This document shows positions 23,112 to 32,149 of a stretch of 32,173 nucleotides of DNA, piece after piece (within the stretch, counting starts at the first letter, position 1; each line of letters begins with the position of its first letter). Source of the DNA: Armatimonadetes bacterium CG2_30_59_28 (GTDB lineage: Bacteria; Armatimonadota; Abditibacteriia; CG2-30-59-28); the NCBI GenBank assembly GCA_001872605.1, contig MNXM01000048.1, positions 1 through 32,173 of the forward strand. The letters run 5' to 3'. A program made the position numbers and the translations under genes. Below the pieces are notes generated by a model, which saw nothing but the letters and a program-made list of their open reading frames with translations, did not search any database and was not told where the DNA came from.

Positions 23112-23873
23112 ATGCGACTGCGCGACAAGGTAGCAATCGTCACAGGAGCGGGGCGGGGGATTGGGCGGGCCGTTGCCACGCGATTCGCCGCAGAGGGAGC
23201 GGAGGTGGTTATTGCCGAAATCAACCCGCACACCGGCCACGACGTCGCGGACTCCATTCAATCGTGCGGGGGTGTGGCGCGGTTCCAGCAGTGTGACGTG
23301 TCAAATAACGGCGAGGTATTGAGCATGACCGAAGCCACCCTCCGGGAGTTTGGTCGTGTCGATATCCTCGTCAACAACGCCATATCTCATGTCGACGACA
23401 TCCACGGCAATGTATGGGACCCCGTCATCAACGTGGCCCTGAAGGGAACGTGGCTGTGCGTGCAGGCTGTGCTTCCTGCCATGCAGCAACAGGGGGCTGG
23501 CTGCATCGTGAACATGTCTTCAGTTAATGCGCTGATGAGCTTCGGCCCCGAGCACCTCTATACCGCGGCGAAAGGCGCGATCATCAGCCTCACTCGCTCA
23601 CTGGCCGTGGAGAACGGAAAGCACAACATCCGTATCAATGCGCTGTGCCCCGGAACGACCGAGACAGAAACCTGGGAGCCAATCAAAGCGGCAAACCCCG
23701 CCGTGATCGAGAACGTGTCGAAGCTGTATCCCCTGGGACGGGTCGCCACGCCGGAAGAGATCGCGAATGCCGCGCTGTTCCTTGCCTCCGACGAGGCCTC
23801 CTTCGTCACCGGCGCGGTTCTAGTTGTCGACGGAGGGTTAACCGCGGGGAACCTCGAGTTCTGCAAAACGTAA
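23112..23873 (+). CDS. Short-chain dehydrogenase/reductase (SDR)
   Basis: 253 residues from the ATG at 23112, with GGGAGG six bases upstream (the GTG at 23109 would be too close). It has the classical SDR elements: TGAGRGIG (11-18) for the cofactor, NNA (88-90), N107, and the catalytic S137, Y150 and K154. Acidic residue E36 after the second strand suggests NAD(H) preference. The C-terminal VDGGLTAG is typical. The substrate is not known; many such enzymes oxidise sugars or polyols. It is cotranscribed with the GH99-like gene, which supports a carbohydrate role. The stop at 23873 is 30 bases from the end of the convergent prepilin-like gene. Confidence 0.93.
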   Translation: MRLRDKVAIVTGAGRGIGRAVATRFAAEGAEVVIAEINPHTGHDVADSIQSCGGVARFQQCDVSNNGEVLSMTEATLREFGRVDILVNNAISHVDDIHGNVWDPVINVALKGTWLCVQAVLPAMQQQGAGCIVNMSSVNALMSFGPEHLYTAAKGAIISLTRSLAVENGKHNIRINALCPGTTETETWEPIKAANPAVIENVSKLYPLGRVATPEEIANAALFLASDEASFVTGAVLVVDGGLTAGNLEFCKT

Positions 23874-23903
23874 ATCAGCGCGACGCACGCAAAAGAGGTT
23901 TTG

Positions 23904-24643
23904 CTACGAGTTCACATCAAACCACACTGGCATCCCGCTGGACGCATCCGCAGCCGCCTGATTCATGCGCAGCCACTTCACGTGGCCGTCCACCATGCAG
24001 TAGTTCTCTCCCCCGTTGTGGCGCACAAAACAGCCCTGCCCGAATGGTCCGAGGGGGCAGTACCAATCCCCTGGGCTGGCCGCGCACGAGGTGACAAACC
24101 AGTCGTAAGTGCCCTTGTCCCAGATGTCGCCGGCCCATGGGTGCCAGCCCTTCGCCACGGTGCCCGGGCCCAGCATGATGGTACTGGCAACACTCTTCAC
24201 GTCACCCAGTGCGGTTGAGCCTCCCCAAGTGGTGAGAGTCGTGCGTTCATGTAGTAGGAGGTAAGCACCCGGGCCGTGTCCCAGCTTGGCACCGCAAAGT
24301 CGGACGGGCACAGCATCAACTGCCGGTTCTTGAGGTACGCCTGAATTGCCTCCGACCAGTGCCATACATTGGCACAACCACCCTCCGTCGCTCCGTTCAT
24401 GCACGCCACACCAGTTTGACCCGATTGGTTCTGGTACCCGGAGATCGGAAACCTCTCATCATAGTCCTGAACATACATGAGCACGGAAAGCCCAATCTGT
24501 TTCAGGTTGGCCTGGCAGCTCGATGTTCGCGCTTTCTCCCGCGCCCTCGCAAAGACCGGAAACAGAATGGCTGCCAGTATCGCGATGATTGCGATGACGA
24601 CCAGCAGCTCAATCAAAGTGAAACCTCGTTTGTGACGTAGCAT
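23904..24643 (-). pseudogene. Type IV prepilin-like protein gene with a one-base frameshift
   Basis: The N-terminus [16 protein letters not shown] is a class III/IV prepilin signal (cleavage after G7, E5 of the mature protein). A helix with [14 protein letters not shown] follows, the form I associate with Armatimonadota. Next come a DUF1559-like globular part, CPSD, YYMN, and, in another frame, [14 protein letters not shown] and FVRHNGGENYCMVDGHVKWLRMN, where DGHVKWL is the family's C-terminal signature. Frame 1 ends [13 protein letters not shown]; frame 2 takes over at the G-run GGGG (plus-strand CCCC at 24223-24226). One extra G would restore a continuous protein of about 246 residues reading [12 protein letters not shown]. 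It may be a sequencing error in the homopolymer or a real mutation. The Shine-Dalgarno is GAGAGGAG. Confidence 0.85.
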
Positions 24644-24685
24644 TGTGTAACCGCTCCTCTCCCAAAACCAGTAGTGATGTTCACC

Positions 24686-24691
24686 TTTATA
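24686..24691 (-). promoter_or_regulatory. Possible -10 element for the prepilin-like gene
   Basis: Minus strand TATAAA, about 42 bases before the ATG at 24643. A matching -35 is weak (TTACGA with a 16-base spacer), so only the -10 is proposed. Confidence 0.3.
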
Positions 24692-24781
24692 CCCATTCCG
24701 TTCACCGTCGTAACACTATTTTGTGTCCGTCCGATCCCGGGACACTACCACTTCCGGTCGTGAACCCGAGAGATATCCGCC

Positions 24782-24810
24782 TTGCCCTCCCGCGCTGTTT
24801 GCGCTATGCT
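24782..24810 (+). promoter_or_regulatory. Promoter of the DUF4910-like gene
   Basis: TTGCCC (24782-24787), a 17-base spacer and TATGCT (24805-24810). Each matches four of six consensus positions with ideal spacing. The start would be near 24817, thirty bases before the ATG. The 200-base intergenic region serves both this gene and the divergent prepilin-like gene. Confidence 0.4.
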
Positions 24811-24846
24811 CAGCGTCGCACCGAGGTTGCGAGAAAGGACCTTTTC

Positions 24847-26928
24847 ATGTATCGACCCATCATGGATGCCATCATCAATGAATTGAACGTTGGCTTGTGT
24901 ATGCGGGATATCACCAACCACTGGTCTTGTCGATGCACTGTTCCGGGGCCGGGAATGCGCGCGGCGGGGGAAATCCTGAAGCGTCGCTACGACGAAAACG
25001 GAGCTGCACACGCTCAGCTTATCCCCTACCCCGCGGACGACCGGACCGAGTGGCTCGACGGCGCGAAGAATCCGCTGGAGTGGAGGCCGCACTCCGCCGA
25101 GTTGCGCGTTGTGGGACCCGAGTCGGCGTCAGGACTTGTGTGTCGTTCTGCGGACGAGCCTCTCTGCCTGGTCAGCAACAGCACTTCTCCTTTCCCCGAT
25201 GGAGTCTGCGCCGAGGTCGTCGTGCGAAATGGCGCACTCAAGGAATCGGAGTTCAGCGAGGGGGAACTCGCCGGCGCTATCCTGTTCACTGACCAACCTC
25301 CCGGTTCGGTGGAGGCGGCGGCTCGCAAGGGCGGCGCGGTGGGGATCGTGTCGGACTGTGTGTGTCCCCCCTGGCTGGCGTCCCACCCGCCCGTTCGCGA
25401 ACCGGAAGACGCACCCGACCTCGTGATGTGGACCCGCCTGAGCGCGCGGCGAGACCAGTCCCCGTTGTTCGGGTTCAACCTGTCGCCCCGGCAGGGACGT
25501 CGCCTCCGGCAGACCATCGCTCAGGCGACAGAGCCTGTGGTTCTGCAAGCCTTAGTGGATGCAGAGTTGGTGGAGGGAAGCTCCGACTTCGTCCATGCCG
25601 TTTTGCCCGGAACCGACCTCGCGGAGGAGGAAATCTGGGTGCTGGCGCATCTCTCCGAACCGGGCGCGCGTGACAACGCTTCCGGCTGCTGTCTTTCCCT
25701 CGAACTGGCGCGCACGCTCACTGCGCTCATCGCCGCGGGTAGACTGCCCCCTCTCCGTCGCACGATTCGCTTCATGCACGCGGTAGAGGTCAGCGGGTTC
25801 CTTCCGTACATTCAGGAATACCGCGACCGCCTGACCAGCGTGGTTGCCGGAATCTGCATCGACTCAGTGGGCCAGGACTTCTCGATTTGTGGCGGTGAGT
25901 TGGTATTGTTTCAGTCGCCGGAGGAGGCTCCCTCTTTCGTCGATGGACTGATGGAATCCCTTCTGACCGCCGCGAAGCGCGAGCCTGCCCACCGGTTTTC
26001 CAGAGACAACTACGCCATCTTCCCCTGGCACACCGAACCTTTCTGGGGGAACGATGCCTTTGTCTCTGACGGGTTCTTCGATATTCCAGCACCGCAGCTC
26101 TCCACGTGGCCGGACCGCTTCTATCACAGCAATATGGACACTCCAGACCAGATGAGCGACAACACCCTCGGACGCGTCGGCGTCGCTGTGGGGACCTATC
26201 TGCATCTCCTGGCTACGGCCGGGGAAAAAGAAGCGCTGTGGTTCGGTCACCTTGCAGCACAGGACTGGAGGCGACGCATCGTCCGTGCCGCGGAAGAGCA
26301 AATCACCGCGGCCCTGACGAGTGACGACGCTAACGCCGCGCCACGCGCCGCCATGTTGCTACTGCACCACCTCGGACTCCAGGGGTATGACGCCGTGCTC
26401 CAGGCGCAACGGTTTGCGCCTGACGATGACCAGCTCCGAGCGCGTCTCATCGCCATCGCCGAAGACCTGATCGAGTTCGCCGAGTGCGAGTCCCTTCACG
26501 TCGTCAGATCTTTGGTCAGTGATCTCTCAAGCTTTGAGTCATTCCCACTCACGGAGGAAACTCCCACGCCGGACGCGAAGCTCATTGCGCGTCGGCTGCG
26601 CTGGGGAGCGCCACCTGAAGACTCACTCTCGGAAGCGACGAGGGCGCGTCTCGCCGAGATAAGCGCGGTTGGCGAGCGTCAACTCGACCTGACGCGAATA
26701 TGGAAATGGATCGACGGTCGCCGGACCGCGTGGGACATCTGCGAACGACTCCGATACGGTGGGGAGATACCACTAAACACGATCATCGAGTATCTGCGTC
26801 TGATGGAGGGGGACGGGATGGTTGAGATTGCGCTCAGCACATCAGGTCCCTCAACGACAACCGCCCTATCCTGCAATACGCCTTCATCAAAGAATAGCGG
26901 CCAGGCGACCAATTCCTTCGTCCAGTGA
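24847..26928 (+). CDS. DUF4910-like M28-related peptidase/aminopeptidase-fold protein with C-terminal winged-helix-like domain
   Basis: 693 residues from the ATG at 24847 (AAAGGA upstream). The N-terminal part has an inserted PA-like domain (VCRSADEPLCLV, ILFTDQPPGSVEAAARKGG). The metallopeptidase core carries H in VLAHLSEPGARDNASGCC and the ligand Asp in GARDNASG, followed by RFMHAVEVSGF where families carry the catalytic Glu. This resembles DUF4910 proteins, which sit in the M28-like superfamily. The C-terminal region (about 600-690) ends in a winged-helix-like segment, TAWDICERLRYGGEIPLNTIIEYLRLMEGDGMVEI, a form that could bind nucleic acid or a partner. No signal peptide is present, so cytoplasmic activity is likely. 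The substrate is unknown. It is convergent with the broken DUF4838 gene 52 bases away. Confidence 0.75.
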   Translation: MYRPIMDAIINELNVGLCMRDITNHWSCRCTVPGPGMRAAGEILKRRYDENGAAHAQLIPYPADDRTEWLDGAKNPLEWRPHSAELRVVGPESASGLVCRSADEPLCLVSNSTSPFPDGVCAEVVVRNGALKESEFSEGELAGAILFTDQPPGSVEAAARKGGAVGIVSDCVCPPWLASHPPVREPEDAPDLVMWTRLSARRDQSPLFGFNLSPRQGRRLRQTIAQATEPVVLQALVDAELVEGSSDFVHAVLPGTDLAEEEIWVLAHLSEPGARDNASGCCLSLELARTLTALIAAGRLPPLRRTIRFMHAVEVSGFLPYIQEYRDRLTSVVAGICIDSVGQDFSICGGELVLFQSPEEAPSFVDGLMESLLTAAKREPAHRFSRDNYAIFPWHTEPFWGNDAFVSDGFFDIPAPQLSTWPDRFYHSNMDTPDQMSDNTLGRVGVAVGTYLHLLATAGEKEALWFGHLAAQDWRRRIVRAAEEQITAALTSDDANAAPRAAMLLLHHLGLQGYDAVLQAQRFAPDDDQLRARLIAIAEDLIEFAECESLHVVRSLVSDLSSFESFPLTEETPTPDAKLIARRLRWGAPPEDSLSEATRARLAEISAVGERQLDLTRIWKWIDGRRTAWDICERLRYGGEIPLNTIIEYLRLMEGDGMVEIALSTSGPSTTTALSCNTPSSKNSGQATNSFVQ

Positions 26929-26980
26929 ACGCCCAGGTACTCGCATAGATTGATTCAGGCACACGACTCAGAAGATGAGG

Positions 26981-29368
26981 TCATTCAGGGATTGACACCT
27001 CATCAAACGTGAAGTCGTCGAACCAGACGTGCCCCGCGGGGGTGTTATCGACCAGAAACATGATTACCGCGAACTTCATTTCCTCCCACTTGGCGTCTGT
27101 GCCGGTCTCAAAGTAGGCGTCGACCTGTTTCCAGTCCTTTGCGAACGGAGCTTGCGCGCTCGCGTCGATGGTGGCGAGGCTCATCCATGCGCCCTTACTG
27201 TCCTGCCATTTAACCAGCACGCTGACCGTCGCTTTCGCGTCCAGTCCTTCGCTCCCGAACCATGCGGAAGCGCGGTAAGTCTTCGCACGATCGACGGGAA
27301 TGCTGCGGAGGAAGCACAAAGGCGAGTTCTGCGAGTTGGCCGCGTCAACCTTCAGCGCGCCCGGCGCGGCGCGACCAGTGTCGGCGTCGTGAGAGAACGT
27401 GGCCTTGGAGTAGTCCCGCTGCCAGTTGCCCCAACCGTCGAAGTTCTTGTCGAAGGCGCTCTTCCGGATTTCGGCGACCACGTCCACTTTGGCGGGATTG
27501 CGGAGCTTGACCTGCGACTTGAACTCGGGCTGGCGGCGCAGGAACCCATCAAGGAAATACTGCGCCCGGTCCCGCTGCGGTCCCTCCGTCGCAAGGCTGA
27601 CCGCCTTCTTCAGTGATTCCTCGCACCGGGTCAAGTCGGCGGAAGGGAACGCGTCGAGATAGGCGCTGCTCCCAAAATTGAGGTATTGCGCGTTGCCGTT
27701 GCCCTTGAACCAGGCGGATTGCAGCACGTCTGTGGTCCAGAACTTCTCCCATGATGCAAAATAGGCCTCCAGATGCGGCGCGGCGGCGGGTCCCACCGCG
27801 GCGACGTACCAGTCTTTGAGCAGCTTGTCCACGTCCTGCGTCGGGTTCCAGAGGAGCTTCAGCGCCACATACAACTTCGGACCCTCGTGCCAGTCGTCGG
27901 ATGGGTAGGCCTCCGCATAAGTAGATCGTCATAAATTCTGTCCTCATTTCCTCACCACAGAGATCACGGAGAACACAGAAAAGAAGGCAAATCTTCGCGC
28001 GCTTTGCGCCTTCTGCGGTGGACAATATTATTGATGATTTACTTAGTAGTACCGCACATTGTGGTCGTAACCGTAGCGGAGATATTCCTCCATCTGGTGG
28101 AAGTAAACTCGCGGAGCCAGATAAAACTGACCGCCGTAGATGTAGTCGTACCAGCCGACAACGGAGGCCGACTTGCCCCACAGTTCCGTCAGCGCGTGGC
28201 CCGTCGCTTCGTGGGACGTGTCCGCCCACTTCATCCGGTCGTAGGTCATCATGGGCACGACATGCGGGTTGAGCTTGAACCCCTGCGGGGGACTGTACGA
28301 GCCATTGTACGCCAGCAGGCCGAACACCTTGTCCGGGAAGCGGGCGTTCACGCCGGTCGCCACGGCGTTGCACCAGGAATAGTAGCTTTGGGAAATGTTC
28401 CTGACGCCGAGTACGTTCTTCCCGCCCCCGTCCTTCGCCGTGCAGGTGTCGCAGGTGCAGTAGTCGTTGGAGTCATTGATGCCGAAGGAGTAGGAATCGA
28501 CGGAGGGATTCTTCTCGAAATGCTCACAGATGTTCTTCACTGCCTCCTCGATCCCTCCCGGCGCGGTGAAACACGGTTGCCACGAAACCTGTGCATGAAC
28601 ATCCTGTGCGGAGGTCTTGCCCTCCGCGGGTACGGGAAGGAACCGCTTGCCGCCGATCATGGGGAAGAACTCGGGATGGGTAGCAGTGTACTTCTCCGGC
28701 AGGTACAGACTCCAGAGATTGTGATGGAACTGGAGTCGGTCGTGCATCCGGTTGCGCTTGGCCCAGAGTCCCTGTTCCCCCCGACTCTCCGGTTTCTCCT
28801 CCTTGCCAAGTCCGCTGAACAGACGATGTCGGAACGCCGGCTCTTGCCGCACCTCCACCGCGGGGACGGACAGTGACTTCAGCGTCGGCACGTGCTCCCC
28901 CACAGCCCCCGGGAACAACCAGCGAACCCCGACGTACCGCTCAAGGAAGTCATAGACGGCATACTCGACGCTCAGGTCAGTGGGACCGGTGAGCACGATG
29001 GAGGAGGCACTCGGGAATGCGATAACGAATCCGTCCTTGTCCATCTTCTCGGTCTTCAGCTTCAGTCCCTGAACAAGCTTCGTCGATCCACAGTGGATGG
29101 ACGCCATCCCCTGCACCGGTGCCGCGGCGTCGTTCACCTTCTCCAACGTCACCCCCGTGCTCCTGCGGATGTACTCCACCAGCAGGGAAGCGGCGCCCTC
29201 CACGATCGGCGAGGGTTGCTCGTGGGTGACGACCCGCGCCAGCGATTTACCTTCCGCGACGATGGGCATCCTCTGCGCGTCGCCCTTGTTGGTCAAGGAG
29301 AATGCCAACGGCAATATGGCAAGCAAAACAATCAGGCTCTGCGTTCCAGTCTTCCGTTTGCTGTCCAT
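26981..29368 (-). pseudogene. DUF4838 glycosidase-like gene split by a 124-bp insertion
   Basis: The ATG at 29368 starts an exported protein (MDSKRKTGTQSLIVLLAILP, lipoprotein signal not evident). It has a GH67/GH20-like N-terminal domain and a TIM barrel containing DSNDYCTCDTC (299-309), typical of DUF4838. The frame ends after DHNVRYY at 28043, where the element at 27920-28043 begins. The rest resumes at AEAYPSDDWHEGPKLYV and continues to the stop at 26981, ending in a carbohydrate-binding-like domain (GHVWFDDFTFDEV). Removing the element and one TA joins the parts in frame to give about 753 residues. DUF4838 proteins are thought to be glycoside hydrolases, but the substrate is unknown. The gene follows GH116 by 35 bases, so the two were probably cotranscribed. 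Confidence 0.85.
27920..28043. mobile_element. 124-bp element with imperfect terminal inverted repeats and TA duplication (IS630/Tc1-like MITE candidate)
   Basis: Ends: AGTAGATCGTCATAAAT... on the left (27920-27943) and, read inverted from 28043, AGTAAATCATCAATAAT..., with 18 of 24 identical and both ending in TGTCC. TA lies on both sides (27918-27919 and 28044-28045), and excision with one TA restores the DUF4838 frame exactly. Inside are two facing copies of a purine/pyrimidine-alternating sequence (ACCGCAGAAGGCGCAAAG and ACCACAGAGATCACGGAG), so the whole is one long imperfect palindrome. Insertion at TA is usual for IS630/Tc1-type transposases, which are not in the window. Confidence 0.8.
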
Positions 29369-29403
29369 GCGACACCCCACTCCCAGGTTATACTCGTTCC
29401 GCA

Positions 29404-31908
29404 TCAGGAACGCGGCCGCTTCTTCACAGCCAACGTGTCCGTGCAATCTTCGCTGCCAACATGCAACCTTGTCAAACGGAGCGAACCATGCAGGACCTCC
29501 AACTTCGCCTTCCAGCCATCCCGCTGCTGCTTGATAGTACACGTTCCCCAGGCAGCACCCGTGGACCAGAAATGGGTACCTTCCCGCGCGGCAAACCGCA
29601 TCGTCCCCGTGACTGCAGAGTAGTGGAATCCGGTCAGCGCGAGCACAGCGGCCCAGGAAGCCATCGCCCGTGCATAGTGGTGGCCGCATTCTGCTTCATC
29701 GAAGGGGTTGCGCCGCTTGCCGTCGTATCGGCGGCGAATGGCCGCGATGCACTTCAGGCCCTGCGCCACCTGTCCCTCGTAGAGTTGATGGACGGCCGCG
29801 GTGTACTCGAAACCAGTCATCACCTCATTGCAGTAAGGGAACGGCAGCTTTGGGCGACGCCCTTTCGGATACGTGGCCATCAGCAAAGCCGATTCATCCT
29901 GCAGCGCGAAGGAGCGGAGATGGTTGAAGTGGTCGTAGAGCTTCTCCTTGAAGTTGTATCGCATAATGCTCCGCAACGTCTTGCGCACGTTGCGCTTGTC
30001 CAACAGGTAACCGAGTCCGCAAACATGCGCCATGCACTGACCAACCAGTTGGTCGACCAGACACGCCGCGCCCAACTGCCAGTCCGGGTCGCTCAGGTCA
30101 CGCGCTCCGAGACCGGGATAGCGCAGCCCCGCGGCGATATCGTCCTCGCTCTTCGGCGGTCGAATCTCATGCTCATAGTAGTCACCGTTGAACAGGTTGT
30201 CATCGAGCCACCGGCTCCCCTGCTCCGCGAGACCGCTGCACGTGTCGGCAAACTCCGTGTCCCCCAGGTAGCGCGCCATCTCCTCCCCTGCCCGCAACGC
30301 GCCGAGATACCATCCCCCCATCTGCGGATTCGGGCCGTAGTACTCGACACCCATCGTGTTGTGCTGGCAGCCTTCCATGACACCGTCCCGGTCGGCATCC
30401 CAGCCGCCGGGTATCCGGCAGAACTCCAACGCCTTCCTCGCCGCAGGCCAGAGGGAACGGAGAAAGTCGTCGTCTCCGGATAGTTGCCAGTCCCGATGCA
30501 GCTTCATCAGGCAACCCATCTGCCCGTCGGCAGCGGCAATGCCAAACTCCCGCGAGCGTTCCAAAGGGAGATTAACGCGGAAGTTCATCAATCCGTTCTC
30601 ATTCGTGCAGTGGAGGAACTCCACCTCGCGCATCATGCGCGCCAGGTCGCCAAACAGGAACGCGGTCGCCTGTTCGTAGTTCCAGACATGGGTGCACGAG
30701 CCGGGACCACTTCCTGCTTTGTCGTTGCATCCTTCCCACCCGTAGAACCGACCGTCAGCCGTACGGAAGCAGGTCTGCGTCCGCAACGTACTCAGGTTGA
30801 ACAGCGCGGCTTCCTTCACCACGTCCGGGAGGTCGGTCCCACAAAAAGATTTGACGAACTGTACCGTGCGCTCTTCCAGTTCGGGAATCCGCTTCGCCGT
30901 CTTCACGGAGACGTCCCACGCGTCCGCGTATTGCGTGGCGTAGTAGTTGCCGATCAGGTTGGAATTCTCAGAGCAGTCTCCTTCGGCTCCGCCGCATGAG
31001 CAATCGGCCTCTTTCGGAGTCCACGTCATGCGGTTGGGGAAGCGCCAGGCCAGCAGGAACGTCACGGCGCGAGTTTCCTTCGGAGCAAGATCGATGTTCG
31101 CCGTTAGAGACGCAACCGGCAGATCATCGGACTGAGGTAAGCGCTTATCGAGCTTGCCGTCCGATGAGAGATCGTCCCAGAAGTCCAGCAGCAAACCATT
31201 CCAGCCGATGTTCGGCCAAGTCGTGCGATGGGTAACACTCTCCGCACCTGCAACCGCGAGCGCCAGGGAGCCGTAACCTTCGTCGTCGGGAGACACGCCT
31301 GCAGAGCGCAACAGGACTCCCTGCAGACCTCGCGTCTTGTGGAACTCGTTCGCTTCGCGGGCCGGAGTGGATACCTCCCTAAAGTAATTCTCCACGCTCC
31401 CACAAACCGACGCGGCCACCGGCTCCTTAGTCCTGTTGCTCACAACAAACCGCAGAACCGCTACCGGAATTCCGCTGTCGTCGGCGTCACCGGGAATCAG
31501 AGGATTGAAGGCCTCCAGACGAACGCGCACCGGCACATCGGGGTCCTCAAGCAGAACCTGCGCCAGAGGGTACGCAACGTGGAAGGACGCGTCGCTGAAG
31601 CGCGGCAGGCTGTGGTTGCGGACGGGGCATCCCTTCTCGCCCTCGAAGTCTGCCGGATCAATCGGCCCCTCCAGCGCCCGGCAAGTTTTCGTCCCCCGCG
31701 CATCCTGCGTCCAGATGGCAAAGAAACTGCGCTCGGGAGTGAAACCCTTGTTGGGTCGATTCTGAATCTCCCAATCGCGCAAGTCTCCCCGTCCACCGAG
31801 CGAAACCGTCCCCGTCCCAATACCCCCCAGCGGCATGGCCACGCGGCGCAGGTGTTCGCCTTGATAGGTTCGGAGAACGGGCCAGTCTTTGTGTAGTCGT
31901 TTCGGCAT
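29404..31908 (-). CDS. GH116-family glycosidase (glucosylceramidase/beta-glucosidase-like)
   Basis: 834 residues, no signal peptide. N-terminal region contains AMPLGGIGTGTVSLGG, the start of the beta-sandwich domain; an (alpha/alpha)6 barrel follows. The nucleophile is likely E412 in HVWNYEQA. The usual acid/base motif, which I recall as HNTxD-E-GPNP, reads HNTMGVEYYGPNP here, so the expected Asp is G520 (codon GGT, plus-strand 30349-30351). If the alignment is right the enzyme may be impaired. GH116 enzymes hydrolyse beta-glucosides or xylosides. The only plausible promoter element is a CATAAT at 31940-31935. The Shine-Dalgarno is weak (AAAGGG about 11 bases upstream). The gene leads the unit with the broken DUF4838 gene. 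Confidence 0.88.
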   Translation of the reverse strand: MPKRLHKDWPVLRTYQGEHLRRVAMPLGGIGTGTVSLGGRGDLRDWEIQNRPNKGFTPERSFFAIWTQDARGTKTCRALEGPIDPADFEGEKGCPVRNHSLPRFSDASFHVAYPLAQVLLEDPDVPVRVRLEAFNPLIPGDADDSGIPVAVLRFVVSNRTKEPVAASVCGSVENYFREVSTPAREANEFHKTRGLQGVLLRSAGVSPDDEGYGSLALAVAGAESVTHRTTWPNIGWNGLLLDFWDDLSSDGKLDKRLPQSDDLPVASLTANIDLAPKETRAVTFLLAWRFPNRMTWTPKEADCSCGGAEGDCSENSNLIGNYYATQYADAWDVSVKTAKRIPELEERTVQFVKSFCGTDLPDVVKEAALFNLSTLRTQTCFRTADGRFYGWEGCNDKAGSGPGSCTHVWNYEQATAFLFGDLARMMREVEFLHCTNENGLMNFRVNLPLERSREFGIAAADGQMGCLMKLHRDWQLSGDDDFLRSLWPAARKALEFCRIPGGWDADRDGVMEGCQHNTMGVEYYGPNPQMGGWYLGALRAGEEMARYLGDTEFADTCSGLAEQGSRWLDDNLFNGDYYEHEIRPPKSEDDIAAGLRYPGLGARDLSDPDWQLGAACLVDQLVGQCMAHVCGLGYLLDKRNVRKTLRSIMRYNFKEKLYDHFNHLRSFALQDESALLMATYPKGRRPKLPFPYCNEVMTGFEYTAAVHQLYEGQVAQGLKCIAAIRRRYDGKRRNPFDEAECGHHYARAMASWAAVLALTGFHYSAVTGTMRFAAREGTHFWSTGAAWGTCTIKQQRDGWKAKLEVLHGSLRLTRLHVGSEDCTDTLAVKKRPRS

Positions 31909-31966
31909 GTACTTACAGCCCTTTCGTTGGGGGGATTATGTCGTGAGGTCTCGCGGATGAATTCCA

Positions 31967-31992
31967 TAAGTAGGCGGTCAAAAATACTGTCC
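31967..31992. repeat. Second copy of the TA-inserting element terminus
   Basis: TA followed by AGTAGGCGGTCAAAAAT...TGTCC. It matches the 27920-27943 terminus at 19 of 24 positions, including the ends AGTAG and CTGTCC and the same TA. No opposite end was found before the window stops. It lies 59 bases upstream of the GH116 start. Confidence 0.6.
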
Positions 31993-32056
31993 CATAGTTC
32001 CCGAAAAGGTAGTGGGGGGTTATGCTATTTGACAGTTTGATTCGGTAATGGCAATT

Positions 32057-32077
32057 CCCCCGGACTTGTTCCGGGGG
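32057..32077. repeat. C-rich hairpin repeat, copy 1
   Basis: CCCCCGGA-CTTGT-TCCGGGGG, an eight-base stem with a five-base loop. An identical 21-mer occurs 72 bases later. The two sit near the end of a 265-base stretch without a gene (31909-32173). Confidence 0.85.
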
Positions 32078-32128
32078 AAGGTTAGGTTCGCGCTACAACC
32101 CGAACGCCGCGCAACCTCTTCTTCAATC

Positions 32129-32149
32129 CCCCCGGACTTGTTCCGGGGG
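32129..32149. repeat. C-rich hairpin repeat, copy 2
   Basis: Exact repeat of the 32057-32077 hairpin, with an extra C on the left and a similar AAT preceding both. It could be a REP-type element; two copies do not make a CRISPR. Confidence 0.85.

Noticed and set aside
24223-24226. Programmed -1 ribosomal frameshift in the prepilin-like gene
   Set aside because: The GGGG run is not part of a standard X XXY YYZ slippery heptamer and no downstream structure was noted; a base loss is simpler.
27549-28373. Open frame of 274 residues crossing the insertion in another frame
   Set aside because: It is a shadow of the DUF4838 gene made possible by the inserted element.
32057-32149. Possible CRISPR array
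   Set aside because: Only two repeats, each a perfect hairpin, and no cas gene; the spacing is also too long for a typical spacer.
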